The notes beneath the pieces are model-generated. The model ran no database searches. It was not told the origin of the DNA and saw only the letters and a list, made by a program, of their open reading frames with translations. The position numbers were made by a program, and so were the translations under genes. DNA of 35,548 nucleotides from Streptomyces sp. UNOC14_S4. Lineage in GTDB: Bacteria; Actinomycetota; Actinomycetes; Streptomycetales; Streptomycetaceae. The stretch lies in the NCBI RefSeq assembly GCF_020740835.1, contig NZ_JAINFC010000012.1, positions 1 through 35,548 on the forward strand, given 5' to 3'. Below, piece after piece: positions 1-9,153 of the stretch; positions within the stretch are counted from its first letter, which is position 1, and each line of letters starts with the position of its first letter.

Positions 1-40
1 GGTTGGGCGTGACGCCCTCGATCAGCTTCCGCGTGTACAT
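1..40 (-). CDS. Possible 5' end of a gene leaving the window
   Basis: Thirteen codons open from an ATG at 40 and leave the left edge, reading MYTRKLIEGVTPN. An in-frame TAG lies eight codons upstream, so this ATG would be the first start. Nearly all third codon positions are G or C, as in the neighbouring genes, and the frame begins 24 bases after the ATPase stop on the same strand. No convincing ribosome binding site precedes it, and the product cannot be judged from so little sequence. Confidence 0.3.
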   Translation of the reverse strand, partial: MYTRKLIEGVTPN

Positions 41-64
41 CTCGGTGGTGGCCGCGCCTCTTAT

Positions 65-1258
65 CTACAGATCTACCATCGTCGCCGTCACCGCCTCCTC
101 CCCCGCCTCCCTTAACTCCTCCGCCACCTTGCTCACGTCTCCCTGCACCGTCCCCACCAGCCGCACATGCCCCAGCTCGCACATCCGCGCGGCCAGCGTC
201 AGGAGCTCGCGGACCTGCCGCGGGTCCAGGCAGCGGTCGAAACCGTCGGCCAGCACCGTGAGGGCCTGCCGGGCGGGCAGCACCTCGGCGACCGGATCCA
301 TGTCGAGCACGCCGGGCCCGGTCATGAGCACCAGGCACAGCGCCAGATAGCGCAGTTCCCCGTCGCCCAGCCGCTCCAGGGGTGTGGGCACGCCCGCCTT
401 CCGGCCGAGCACGCCCCGCACGAAGCCGCCGTCCAGTCCTTGCACGGACAGCGCGTCCACCGAGCCCCGGCAGCCCGCCCCGACGGCGGCGACGAGCGCC
501 GTGTGCCGGGTGGCGCATTCGTTGCGGGTACGCCCGAGCACGGCGGCCACGTTGTCGCAGGAACTCCGCAGCAGACCGTCGCGCGCGGCGACCGGACTGC
601 GCATCAGCTCCGGCCGTGGGTCGCAGGCGAACGCCGAGCGGAGGGCCACCACTACCTGCTCCGCGGCGTCGAGGACCAGGCGCTGGCCCGCCGTCTTGCC
701 CGCGACGCGCAGCGGCAACAGGGCGGTGCCCAGCCGGTCGTCGGGCAGCGGGGCGCGGGTGACGGGCACCGTGCCCGCCGTGTGCCAGGCGGCCTCGACC
801 GTGCGGAGCCCGGGATCACGCAGCGCGGTGGAGAGCAGCGTCCTCCCCGAGCAGGTCAGCCGTTCCCCGACGACGCGGACCTCGGGTTCCGCCTGGACCG
901 CCACGTCCAACTGGACCGGCCCCACCGGGCCGTCGACGGTGCAGCCGATACGGAAACCGCGCCGCCCCTGGGCGTCCGGCCTCGCCTGGTGCGGTACGCA
1001 GGCGGGGCCTCCCCCGGCCACGGAGGCCAGGGCGCCGTCGAGGCTGTCGCCGCCCGCGAGGCGCGCCAGCGCCTCGTACGCCTGGAGGGCACTGGACTTG
1101 CCGCTGCCGCTCGCACCGCGGAAGAGTGTCAGCGGGCCGAGGCGGAAGACGGCGTTGCGGTGGGACTTGAAGGCGGAGAGCCGGAGTTCGGTCACCACGG
1201 GACGCTGAACGGGGGCGACGAGGGCAGGGGCGACCGGTCGGGCACGGTGAGTGTCCAT
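65..1258 (-). CDS. AAA/RecF-like ATPase, 397 aa
   Basis: Predicted cytosolic P-loop ATPase. After an Ala/Pro-rich N-terminus comes a beta-strand plus FKSHR element (about residues 24-34) typical of RecF/SMC/ABC-ATPase heads, then a Walker A GASGSGKSS at 48-56. Near the C-terminus LGDGELRYLALCL resembles an ABC signature region, and LADGFDRCLDPRQ follows where a Walker B/D-loop would be. No long coiled coil is visible, so it is closer to the single-chain AAA_21 type of predicted ATPases than to a true SMC. It lies 24 bases after the SepF-like gene and is probably cotranscribed with it. No partner nuclease, as in OLD or Gabija systems, is visible, although the downstream gene is cut by the window edge. 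The start is the first ATG; GTG codons near residues 17-22 are alternatives. Substrate and role are unknown. Confidence 0.8.
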   Translation of the reverse strand: MDTHRARPVAPALVAPVQRPVVTELRLSAFKSHRNAVFRLGPLTLFRGASGSGKSSALQAYEALARLAGGDSLDGALASVAGGGPACVPHQARPDAQGRRGFRIGCTVDGPVGPVQLDVAVQAEPEVRVVGERLTCSGRTLLSTALRDPGLRTVEAAWHTAGTVPVTRAPLPDDRLGTALLPLRVAGKTAGQRLVLDAAEQVVVALRSAFACDPRPELMRSPVAARDGLLRSSCDNVAAVLGRTRNECATRHTALVAAVGAGCRGSVDALSVQGLDGGFVRGVLGRKAGVPTPLERLGDGELRYLALCLVLMTGPGVLDMDPVAEVLPARQALTVLADGFDRCLDPRQVRELLTLAARMCELGHVRLVGTVQGDVSKVAEELREAGEEAVTATMVDL

Positions 1259-1282
1259 GCCCGGACCGTACGTGCCGGCCGG

Positions 1283-1690
1283 TCAGCCAAACCGTTTCAG
1301 CTGATCGTTCTTCCTACGATCGGGGTATCCCGACGCCACCTCGGTGCCCTCGGGCGCGAGGAGGAAGACATTGGTGTCGACCCGGTGCATTCCACTGCCC
1401 AGGCCGAAGACGACACCGCTGGAGAAGTCGAGGATGCGCTTCGCGACATCGGTGTCGGCGCTGGTCAGATCCAGCAGCACCGGAATGCGTGCCATCAGGT
1501 GCTCGGCGACCTCGCGGGCGTCCGCGAAGACCTGGACGCGGAGGACGACGAGCTGGCGCCGGTCGGGCTGCGTCTCCTCCTCGGGAAGCGCGCGGTGATT
1601 GGGCCAGGAAGGCCAGGAGTGGTGGCCTCGGAGAGGGACGACCTCGGCGAGGCCCTCCCATTGCTCGTCGGTGGCCTCGGACCTTCTCAC
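1283..1690 (-). CDS. SepF-like protein (SflA/SflB type), 135 aa
   Basis: SepF-family protein. Canonical SepF binds FtsZ and anchors the Z-ring; Streptomyces also has shorter SepF-like paralogues, SflA and SflB. The sequence shows TDEQWEGLAEVVPLRG near the N-terminus and then the SepF core: VFADAREVAEHLMARIPVLLDLTSAD, followed by AKRILDFSSGVVFGLGSGMH and a terminal strand VDTNVFLLAPEGTEV. It lacks the amphipathic membrane helix and long linker of canonical SepF and is not next to ftsZ, which fits an Sfl-type paralogue. The chosen start is a GTG at 1690 because GGAGGGG sits about six bases upstream. An ATG at 1789 would add 33 residues but has no binding site. A 24-base gap to the ATPase suggests one transcript. 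Confidence 0.85.
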   Translation of the reverse strand: MRRSEATDEQWEGLAEVVPLRGHHSWPSWPNHRALPEEETQPDRRQLVVLRVQVFADAREVAEHLMARIPVLLDLTSADTDVAKRILDFSSGVVFGLGSGMHRVDTNVFLLAPEGTEVASGYPDRRKNDQLKRFG

Positions 1691-1982
1691 CGGGCCCCTC
1701 CGGGAAACGTGCTGGCTATGAACATCCCGCAATCCTAGGGACAGGGAGTCGGGGTCCGTCCGAATGACACGCGTGGGGGCTTCCGTCATACGGGGTGCGC
1801 TCCGCTGTCGGGTGGTATGGGGGTGCGGGTTTTGGACATTCGTTCAGGCTAGCAGCACCGTTCTGACTACCCGTCGGGTGAGGCGTCGCCGGTCCAGAAG
1901 GTGCGTCCCTGGACATGGACCTGGACCATCGGGGCTTCTACGCTGACGCAGTCCCCGAGCCCTGGACGGACGGTCCGCAGCC

Positions 1983-2813
1983 ATGTCCGACACCCCTGCA
2001 CACAGTGCCCCTGCACACAGGAAGCTCTCCGACTTCGCCGCCGAGGAGGAGCGCCGGGTGCTGAGCCTCCGGCCGGTCCTCGCGCCCGAGCACCACGCGT
2101 ACGGCGAACACCCCGACCAGGTGTACGACCTATGGCCCGCCGGGAACCCTGACGCGCCTTTGGTCGTCCTGCTGCACGGCGGGTACTGGCGGTACGACCG
2201 GACGCACCTGACGCCGTTCGCCGCGCACCTGGCGCAGAACGGGTTCACGACGGTGCTGCCGGGGTTCCGCCGGATGGGCGGGGCGGGCGGCTGCCCCGAG
2301 ACGTTCGACGACATCGCGCTGCTGGTGGACACCGTCCCGGCGGGCCGCCCGTACGTACTGGCCGGGCACTGCTCGGGCGGTCACCTGGCCCTGTGGGCCG
2401 CCGCGCGCGGGCTGCTGCCCGGGAACTCGCCCTGGTTCACCGCCGCGGGCCTGCCCACGGCCGTGCTGGCCCTCGCCCCGATCACCGACCTGGCCGGGAC
2501 GATCCGCGAGCGCCTCAGCAACGACGCGGGCCTCGAACTGATCGGCCCCGCCGAGCGCGTCGGCTCGCTGCTGCCGCTGGTGGACCCGCTGACGATGCTC
2601 CGCGGCAGGGGCACGACGGGCGTGCCGACCGTCGTCCTGTACGGCGAGGCGGACGAGGAGCTGCCGCACGAGCAGTTCACCGCATACGCGGCCGTGCACA
2701 CCGACGCGGAACTCGTCGCCCTGCCGGGTGCCGGGCACTACACGCTGATCGAGCCCGGTTCCGAGGCGAGCGTGTCGGTGGTCGGGACACTCGCCCGTAT
2801 GACGGCGGCCTGA
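1983..2813 (+). CDS. Alpha/beta hydrolase, kynurenine-formamidase-like, 276 aa
   Basis: Cytosolic serine hydrolase of the alpha/beta fold. The oxyanion-hole motif HGGYW is at residues 65-69 and the nucleophile elbow GHCSGG at 128-133, with Ser131 as probable nucleophile. An acid follows in the strand VVLYGEADEELP, and the catalytic His is in GAGHYTLIEP near the C-terminus. HGGYW together with GHxSGGH is typical of arylformamidase (KynB-like) and related esterases. Kynurenine formamidase activity would connect to tryptophan breakdown, but the gene is 8 kb from the PrnB-like gene, on the other strand, with other genes between, so I infer no link. The start is an ATG with a weak ribosome binding site; a 292-base gap to the divergent SepF-like gene holds its promoter. 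Confidence 0.85.
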   Translation: MSDTPAHSAPAHRKLSDFAAEEERRVLSLRPVLAPEHHAYGEHPDQVYDLWPAGNPDAPLVVLLHGGYWRYDRTHLTPFAAHLAQNGFTTVLPGFRRMGGAGGCPETFDDIALLVDTVPAGRPYVLAGHCSGGHLALWAAARGLLPGNSPWFTAAGLPTAVLALAPITDLAGTIRERLSNDAGLELIGPAERVGSLLPLVDPLTMLRGRGTTGVPTVVLYGEADEELPHEQFTAYAAVHTDAELVALPGAGHYTLIEPGSEASVSVVGTLARMTAA

Positions 2814-2906
2814 GCCGGACCGCTCTCCTCACCACGTTTCCACCGCTCCCCAACACTTCCGCGCGCATGGAGGTTTTCACCCGCTTTATCCACTTATGGT
2901 GAGCGC

Positions 2907-3959
2907 ATGGGTGAGGAGAACAGAACGGACGGCGGGCGCTGGGCGGTGTTCCGGCGGTCGCCGTTCTTTCCGGCTGTCGTGCTCGCGGTGCTCGTGGCCG
3001 CGGCCGCCGGGCTCTTCGCCGGGTCGTACACGTACTGCATGGCCAACCCCACGCCTCGCAGCATTCCCACCGCCGTGACCGGTGTCCCCGCCCCCGATGT
3101 ACAGCGGGCCCGGTTCGTGGAGGGGATGGAGCAGGCACTGGGGGCCTCGCTCGTACTGCACCACTACGCCACGTACCGGGAGGCCCGGGACGCGGTGGAG
3201 GAGCAGCGGGTGTTCGCGATCCTGGAGCGACGGCCGGAGGGGCGTGCCGCGCTGTCCGTGTCGGGCGCTTCGGGTGCCTCGGTCGCGCAGTTGCTGACGG
3301 AGACGGCGCCCCGGGTGGGCGCGGCCATCGGGGAGCCGGTGACGGTGACGGACATCAAGCCGCTGCAGAAGGGCGACCCGCGGGGGCTCGCGCTGTTCTA
3401 CGTCTCGCTCGCCGCGTCGGTGGTCGGCTTCATCGGCGCGATCCAGCTGAGCGTGCACGCGGCCGCGCTGAACCCGGGCGAGCGCATCCTCTTCACCCTG
3501 GCGCAGTCGGCGCTGGGCGGCTTCGCGATCGCCGCGATCGTGGACTGGGGCCTGGGCGCGCTGCGGCTGCCGTTCGCGGAGTCGTGCCTGATCCTGGGGC
3601 TGACGATGTTCGCGTCGGGGATGGTCTTCACGATGTTCAACGCGCTGGTAGGACGCTGGGCGATGCTGCCGACGTGGAGCCTGCTGGTGCTGCTGGGGAA
3701 TCCGTCCTCCGGCGGAGCGGTGTCCTGGCCGCTGCTGCCGTCTCTGCTGGGCACGGTGGGCAGGTGGCTGCCGCCGGGGGCCTCGGTCAACGCCCACCAC
3801 ACGGCCGTCTATTTCGGCGGCCACCAGCACGTCTTCCCGTTCGCGGTGCTCGCGGCGTGGGCGGTCGGGTGCAGCGCCGTCTTCTGGACCTGGCGCCACC
3901 GGCACCCGGGCGGACGGGAGCGGGAGGTCGGCGGGGGCGTCACCCTCCCCAAAGGGTGA
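2907..3959 (+). CDS. Multi-pass membrane protein, YhgE/ABC-2-permease-like, 350 aa
   Basis: Integral membrane protein. One hydrophobic segment lies at about residues 22-42, followed by a soluble, probably extracytoplasmic domain to about 150. Five or so closely spaced hydrophobic segments then follow up to about 335, and the C-terminus is basic and cytoplasmic. This arrangement matches the YhgE/Pip or DUF3533 group related to ABC-2 permeases; no partner ATPase lies next to it. The first ATG is used. The last codons and the stop lie inside the large hairpin at 3929-3970, so the C-terminal GGGVTLPKG is partly dictated by terminator sequence. Transport substrate is unknown. Confidence 0.75.
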   Translation: MGEENRTDGGRWAVFRRSPFFPAVVLAVLVAAAAGLFAGSYTYCMANPTPRSIPTAVTGVPAPDVQRARFVEGMEQALGASLVLHHYATYREARDAVEEQRVFAILERRPEGRAALSVSGASGASVAQLLTETAPRVGAAIGEPVTVTDIKPLQKGDPRGLALFYVSLAASVVGFIGAIQLSVHAAALNPGERILFTLAQSALGGFAIAAIVDWGLGALRLPFAESCLILGLTMFASGMVFTMFNALVGRWAMLPTWSLLVLLGNPSSGGAVSWPLLPSLLGTVGRWLPPGASVNAHHTAVYFGGHQHVFPFAVLAAWAVGCSAVFWTWRHRHPGGREREVGGGVTLPKG

Positions 3960-3970
3960 CGCCCCCGCCG
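3929..3970. terminator. Bidirectional hairpin terminator, 18-bp perfect stem
   Basis: Perfect inverted repeat: left arm 3929-3946 (CGGCGGGGGCGTCACCCT), loop CCCCAA at 3947-3952, right arm 3953-3970. It sits between convergent genes: the plus-strand membrane protein stops at 3959 inside the right arm, and korB ends at 3978 on the other strand. No T-tract follows, which is common for Streptomyces hairpin terminators. Confidence 0.9.
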
Positions 3971-3977
3971 GTCGGCT

Positions 3978-5041
<1,064 letters not shown>

Positions 5042-5045
<4 letters not shown>

Positions 5046-6957
5046 GCTTCCAGTCCTCCGATGACATCGGTCAGTACGCCCTGGAGTTCCTCCGCCGTGA
5101 AGGGCAGGCCGGTGACCTTGGTGTGGCCGACGACGTCCACGAGGTACTTGGCCCTCAGCAGCATCGCGAGCTGGCCGAGGTTCATCTCGGGCACGACGAC
5201 GCGGTCGTAGGCCGCGAGGACCCGCCCAGGTTCTCCGGGAAGGGGTTGAGGTGGCGCAGGTGGGCCTGGGCGATCCGGCCCCCCGCCGCGCGGACCCGGC
5301 GGCGGGCGGCGCCGATGGGGCCGTAGGTGGAGCCCCAGCCGAGCACCAGGACGCGGGCGTCGCCGTCGGGGTCGTCCACGGCGAGGCGGGGCACGTCGAC
5401 GCCGTCGACCTTGGCCTGCCGCAGGCGGACCATCTTCTCGTGGTTGTCCGGGTCGTAGGAGATCGCGCCGGTGCGGTCGGCCTTCTCCAGTCCGCCGATG
5501 CGGTGTTCGAGACCGGGGGTGCCGGGCACGGCCCAGGGCCGGGCGAGGGTCTCCGGGTCGCGGAGGTAGGGCCAGAACGCGCCGGAGCCGTCCGTGGCAT
5601 TGGGTCCGGTGGCGAACTCGACGCGCAGGTCGGGGAGGGAGGCGGAGTCGGGGATCAGCCAGGGTTCCGAGCCGTTGGCGATGGCGCCGTCGGACAGCAG
5701 CATCACGGGCGTGCGGTAGGTCAGGGCGATCCGGGCGGCCTCCAGGACGGTGTCGAAGGCGTCCGACGGCGAACGGGGGGCCACGACCGGCAGGGGCGAC
5801 TCGCCGTTGCGGCCGTACATCGCCTGGAGCAGGTCGGCCTGTTCGGTCTTCGTGGGCAGGCCGGTGGACGGGCCGCCGCGCTGCACGTCGATGATCAGCA
5901 GCGGGAGCTCGGTCATCACGGCGAGGCCGATGGTCTCCGACTTCAGGGCGACGCCGGGGCCGGAGGTGGTGGTCACGCCGAGCGCGCCGCCGAACGAGGC
6001 GCCGAGCGCCGCGCCGATGCCCGCGATCTCGTCCTCGGCCTGCACGGTGGCGATGCCGAACGCCTTGTGCCTGGCGAGCTCGTGCAGGATGTCGGAGGCG
6101 GGCGTGATCGGGTAGGTGCCGAGCAGCACCGGCAGTCCGGAGCGCCGCCCGGCGGCGACGATGCCGTAGGCGAGCGCGGTGTTGCCGGTGATCTGGCGGT
6201 ACGTGCCGGCGGGCAGCCCGGCCGCGGCGACCTTGTAGGTGACCGCGAAGGACTCGGTGGTCTCGCCGTAGTTCCAGCCGGCGCGGAAGGCGAGGATGTT
6301 GGCCTCGGCGAGCTCGGGGCGCCTGGCGAACTTCTCCCGCAGGAAGCGCTCGGTGCCCGCGGTGGGCCGGTGGTACATCCAGGACAGCAGGCCGAGGGCG
6401 AACATGTTCTTCGCCCGCTCGGCGTCCTTCTTCGCGAGCCCGGTCTCCTCCAGCGCGCCCTTGGTGAGGGTGGCCATGGCGACCTTGTGCAGGCGGTAGG
6501 CGTCCAGCGAGCCGTCCTCCAGCGGGTCGGCCGCGTAACCGACCTTGGCCAGGCTGCGCTTGGTGAACTCGTCGGTGTTGACGATGAGCGTCCCGCCCGC
6601 GGGGAGGTCGCCGAGGTTGGCCTTCAGGGCGGCGGGGTTCATGGCGACGAGGACGTCCGGCCGGTCGCCCGGGGTGAGGATGTCGTGGTCGGCGAAGTGC
6701 AGCTGGAAGCTGGAGACGCCGGGGAGGGTGCCCTGGGGAGCACGGATCTCGGCCGGGAAGTTGGGGAACGTCGCCAGGTCGTTGCCGAACTCGGCGGCCT
6801 CGGAGGTGAACCGGTCGCCGGTGAGCTGCATGCCGTCGCCGGAGTCCCCGGCGAATCGGATCACGACGCGGTCCAGGGTGCGGACGTCGCCGCCGCCGGT
6901 GTCGGTGTCGGATACGGGCGTGGCCGCGGGGGCGCCCACGTCGGTGTCGTGGCTCAT
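5042..6957 (-). CDS. korA: 2-oxoacid:ferredoxin oxidoreductase, alpha subunit (frameshifted near 5222)
   Basis: Partner of KorB. The fused gamma-alpha architecture is clear: an N-terminal gamma domain with RFAGDSGDGMQLTG (about 34-47), then the alpha pyrimidine domain with GTYPITPASDI and QAEDEIAGIGAALG, and a C-terminal ferredoxin-oxidoreductase domain. The reading frame from ATG 6957 breaks near residue 579: after NPFPENLG it reads GSSRPTTASSCPR and stops at 5182 (591 aa). In the next frame the expected end appears intact, VLAAYDRVVVPEMNLGQLAM through DVIGGLEA, stopping at 5042 in an ATGA overlap with korB. Restoring one base at about 5221-5223 gives 638 residues, normal for the family. This is a sequencing error or a recent lesion. 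An amino-acid permease lies 50 bases upstream. Confidence 0.9.
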
Positions 6958-7007
6958 GTGAAGGTCGTTCTCTCTTGCTGGACGTGCGGGAAGGACAGGT
7001 GGTTCGG

Positions 7008-8438
7008 CTAGCGGGAGGGCGTCAGTTCCCGCGAGGGGGTGGCGGATTCGGGTCCGGCGGCGCGCCGCCTGCGGCGTACGAGGCCGTAGGAGGCGGTGAC
7101 GAGCAGCAGGAACGGCACGCCGAAGAGCAGGGCGTCGGCGAACCGCTCGGTGAAGGCCATGGTCACCATCACCGCGACGACCATCAGCATGGCGAGGGCC
7201 GTGGTCACCGGCGTACCGGGCAGCCGGATCGGCGAGGGGCCGAGCTCCTGGGCGCGGCGGCTGCGGCGGAACGCCCACTGCGTGGCGAAGATCAGCAGCC
7301 AGGTGACGAGCGCCCCGAAGGTCGCGATGCCGACCAGCAGCGCGAAGGCGGACTCCGGCGCGGTCACGGACAGCACGGTGGCCAGGGTGAGGCCGACGGC
7401 GGAGAACAGCAGCGCGTTGCCGGGCGCGCCCTGGGAGTTGAGCCGGGCGAGGCGGCGGGGCGCGTAGCCGTCCCGGGCGAGCGAGTGCACCATGCGGGCG
7501 CTCACGTAGAGGTTGGTGTTCATGGCGGAGAGCGCGGCGGTGAGGATCACGAAGTTCATCACGGTGACGGCGCCGGGGATCCCGGCCGTGCTGAACAGCC
7601 GGACGAAGGGGCTGCCGGCCGCGGAGCCGTCACCGTCGCCCGTGAGCGGGACGACGGTGACCACGACGGCCATCGCGAGCAGGTAGAACAGGGCGAGCCT
7701 GAGCACCATGCCGCGGGCGGCGCGGGGGATGTCGCGCAGCGGGTCGCGGGACTCGGCGGCGGTGAGCGCCACGGCCTCGGTGCCCATGTAGCCGAAGGTC
7801 ACCACGGTCATGGCGAGCCACAGGCCGGTGAGGCCGCCGGGCGCGAAGCCGCCGTGCTCCGTCCACGCGCCGAGGCCGACGGGCTCGCGGCCGGGCAGTC
7901 CGACGGTGATGCAGGCGAGGCCGAGCAGGACGAACACCACGATCGTGACGACCTTGATCATCGCGAACCAGTACTCGAACTCGCCGAAGAACCGCACCGA
8001 GGCCGCGTTGACGAGCAGCATCGCGAGGGAGAAGAACACGACGGGCACCCACAGCGGGAGTTCCGGCCACCAGAAGCGGACGTACATGCCCGCGGCGGTG
8101 ACCTCGCTGCCGATGTTGACCACTTGGGCCACCCAGTACATCCAGCGCTGGACGAAGCCCGCCCAGGGCCCGAGGTAGGTGTGTGCGATGGCGCCGAAGC
8201 CCCCGGCCCGGGGGTGCACCACGGTCATCTCCGCGAGGGCGTAGGCGAGGGCGAGCGCGAGGACCGCCCCGGCCGCGTACGCGAGGATCACCGATGGCCC
8301 GGCCATGGACATGGCCAGCCCGGAGCCCAGGAAGAGCCCGGTGCCGATGGCGCCGCCGAGCCCGATCATGCGGACGTGGCGGCCGCTGAGGGCCGTGCGC
8401 AGGCCGGGACTGCCGTCCGTGCCGCCGTTGCCGTTCAA
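7008..8438 (-). CDS. APC-family amino-acid permease, 476 aa
   Basis: Cytoplasmic-membrane amino-acid transporter of the APC superfamily (AAT family, as in GabP/AnsP/CycA). About twelve hydrophobic segments run the length of the protein. The family signature follows a short cytoplasmic N-terminus: MIGLGGAIGTGLFLGSG in TM1, then EMTVVHPRAGGF between TM2 and TM3, and FGYMGTEAVALTAAES near the middle. The start is TTG at 8438, preceded by GGGGGAAACGG; no better ATG exists nearby. It lies between the FrnE-like gene (37-base gap) and korA (50-base gap), all on one strand, so it may be read through from cluster A, but nothing in the sequence ties it to that pathway. Substrate unknown. Confidence 0.9.
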   Translation of the reverse strand: MNGNGGTDGSPGLRTALSGRHVRMIGLGGAIGTGLFLGSGLAMSMAGPSVILAYAAGAVLALALAYALAEMTVVHPRAGGFGAIAHTYLGPWAGFVQRWMYWVAQVVNIGSEVTAAGMYVRFWWPELPLWVPVVFFSLAMLLVNAASVRFFGEFEYWFAMIKVVTIVVFVLLGLACITVGLPGREPVGLGAWTEHGGFAPGGLTGLWLAMTVVTFGYMGTEAVALTAAESRDPLRDIPRAARGMVLRLALFYLLAMAVVVTVVPLTGDGDGSAAGSPFVRLFSTAGIPGAVTVMNFVILTAALSAMNTNLYVSARMVHSLARDGYAPRRLARLNSQGAPGNALLFSAVGLTLATVLSVTAPESAFALLVGIATFGALVTWLLIFATQWAFRRSRRAQELGPSPIRLPGTPVTTALAMLMVVAVMVTMAFTERFADALLFGVPFLLLVTASYGLVRRRRRAAGPESATPSRELTPSR

Positions 8439-8475
8439 ACCGTTTCCCCCTTGTGTTGCGTGCGCGCCCGGTCGG

Positions 8476-9153
8476 TCAGGCGCGGTCGGCGGCCTGCCGG
8501 AGTGCTCGCAGGAAGGTCGCCTCGTCCTGTGCGCCCACGAGCGTGGTGCCGTCGCCGAGGACGAAGGCGGGCACGGTCGCCACCTGTTCGCGCGCCGCGG
8601 CGACGGCGGCCCTGACCTCGGCGAGCTCCTCGTCGGAGGCGAGGTACGCGGCGGCCTCCGCGCCGTCCATCCCGGCGCGCACGGCGCGGTCGACGAGCAG
8701 CTCCGGGTCGGACACGTCGCCGTTCTCGGTGAAGTAGGCGGCGAAGAGCAGTTCCTCCAGCCGGGAGCGGACCGCGGCGCCGTGGCGGCGCCCGGCGAGC
8801 CACAGCAGCCGGTGGGCCCGGAGGGTGTCGACGGCGTAGCCGCTCGCGTTGCGGAAGGTGATGCCGAGCGCCTTGCCCGCCTCGGTGACCTCCTCGCTCA
8901 TGGCCGTGGCCTTGGCGGTGCCGTACTTCCCGGCCAGCCATTCGAGCATGGGCATGGCGTGCTCGGGGTGTTCGCCGTCGATCTGGTACGGGTGGGGCAC
9001 GAGCTCGACGCGGTCCGCGCCGAAGGCCGCGACGGCCTTCTCCAGGTTGCGCTTGCCGATGTAGCACCAGGGGCAGGAGATGTCGGAGTAGACGTCGATT
9101 CTGATGCGGTCCCCCATACGGGAACTCACGGGATGACTCACGGGGTGGCTCAC
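8476..9153 (-). CDS. FrnE/DsbA-family oxidoreductase
   Basis: Thioredoxin-fold protein of the DsbA/FrnE group, which includes the frenolicin-cluster FrnE and 2-hydroxychromene-2-carboxylate isomerases. Counting from the ATG at 9117, the CPWC redox motif is at residues 15-18 in VYSDISCPWCYIGKRN. The helical insert follows, and the cis-Pro loop is in ATVPAFVLGDG. No signal peptide, so cytosolic. Two starts are possible: GTG at 9153 overlaps the upstream stop as GTGA and has GAAGG seven bases before it (225 aa, used here), while ATG at 9117 gives 213 aa but no binding site. The three in-frame GTGs come from a 12-base near repeat. It is the last gene of cluster A and is coupled to a flavin monooxygenase gene, so a role in an oxidative or isomerising step is plausible but unproven. 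Confidence 0.85.
   Translation of the reverse strand: MSHPVSHPVSSRMGDRIRIDVYSDISCPWCYIGKRNLEKAVAAFGADRVELVPHPYQIDGEHPEHAMPMLEWLAGKYGTAKATAMSEEVTEAGKALGITFRNASGYAVDTLRAHRLLWLAGRRHGAAVRSRLEELLFAAYFTENGDVSDPELLVDRAVRAGMDGAEAAAYLASDEELAEVRAAVAAAREQVATVPAFVLGDGTTLVGAQDEATFLRALRQAADRA

Noticed and set aside
65-1258. ATPase as part of an OLD/Gabija-type defence system
   Set aside because: No TOPRIM nuclease or helicase partner is present and the neighbour is a SepF-like protein; the Walker A alone is not enough.
1983-2813. Hydrolase as kynurenine formamidase working with the PrnB-like enzyme
   Set aside because: The HGGYW/GHCSGG motifs are shared with many esterases, and the gene is 8 kb away on the other strand behind a strong terminator.
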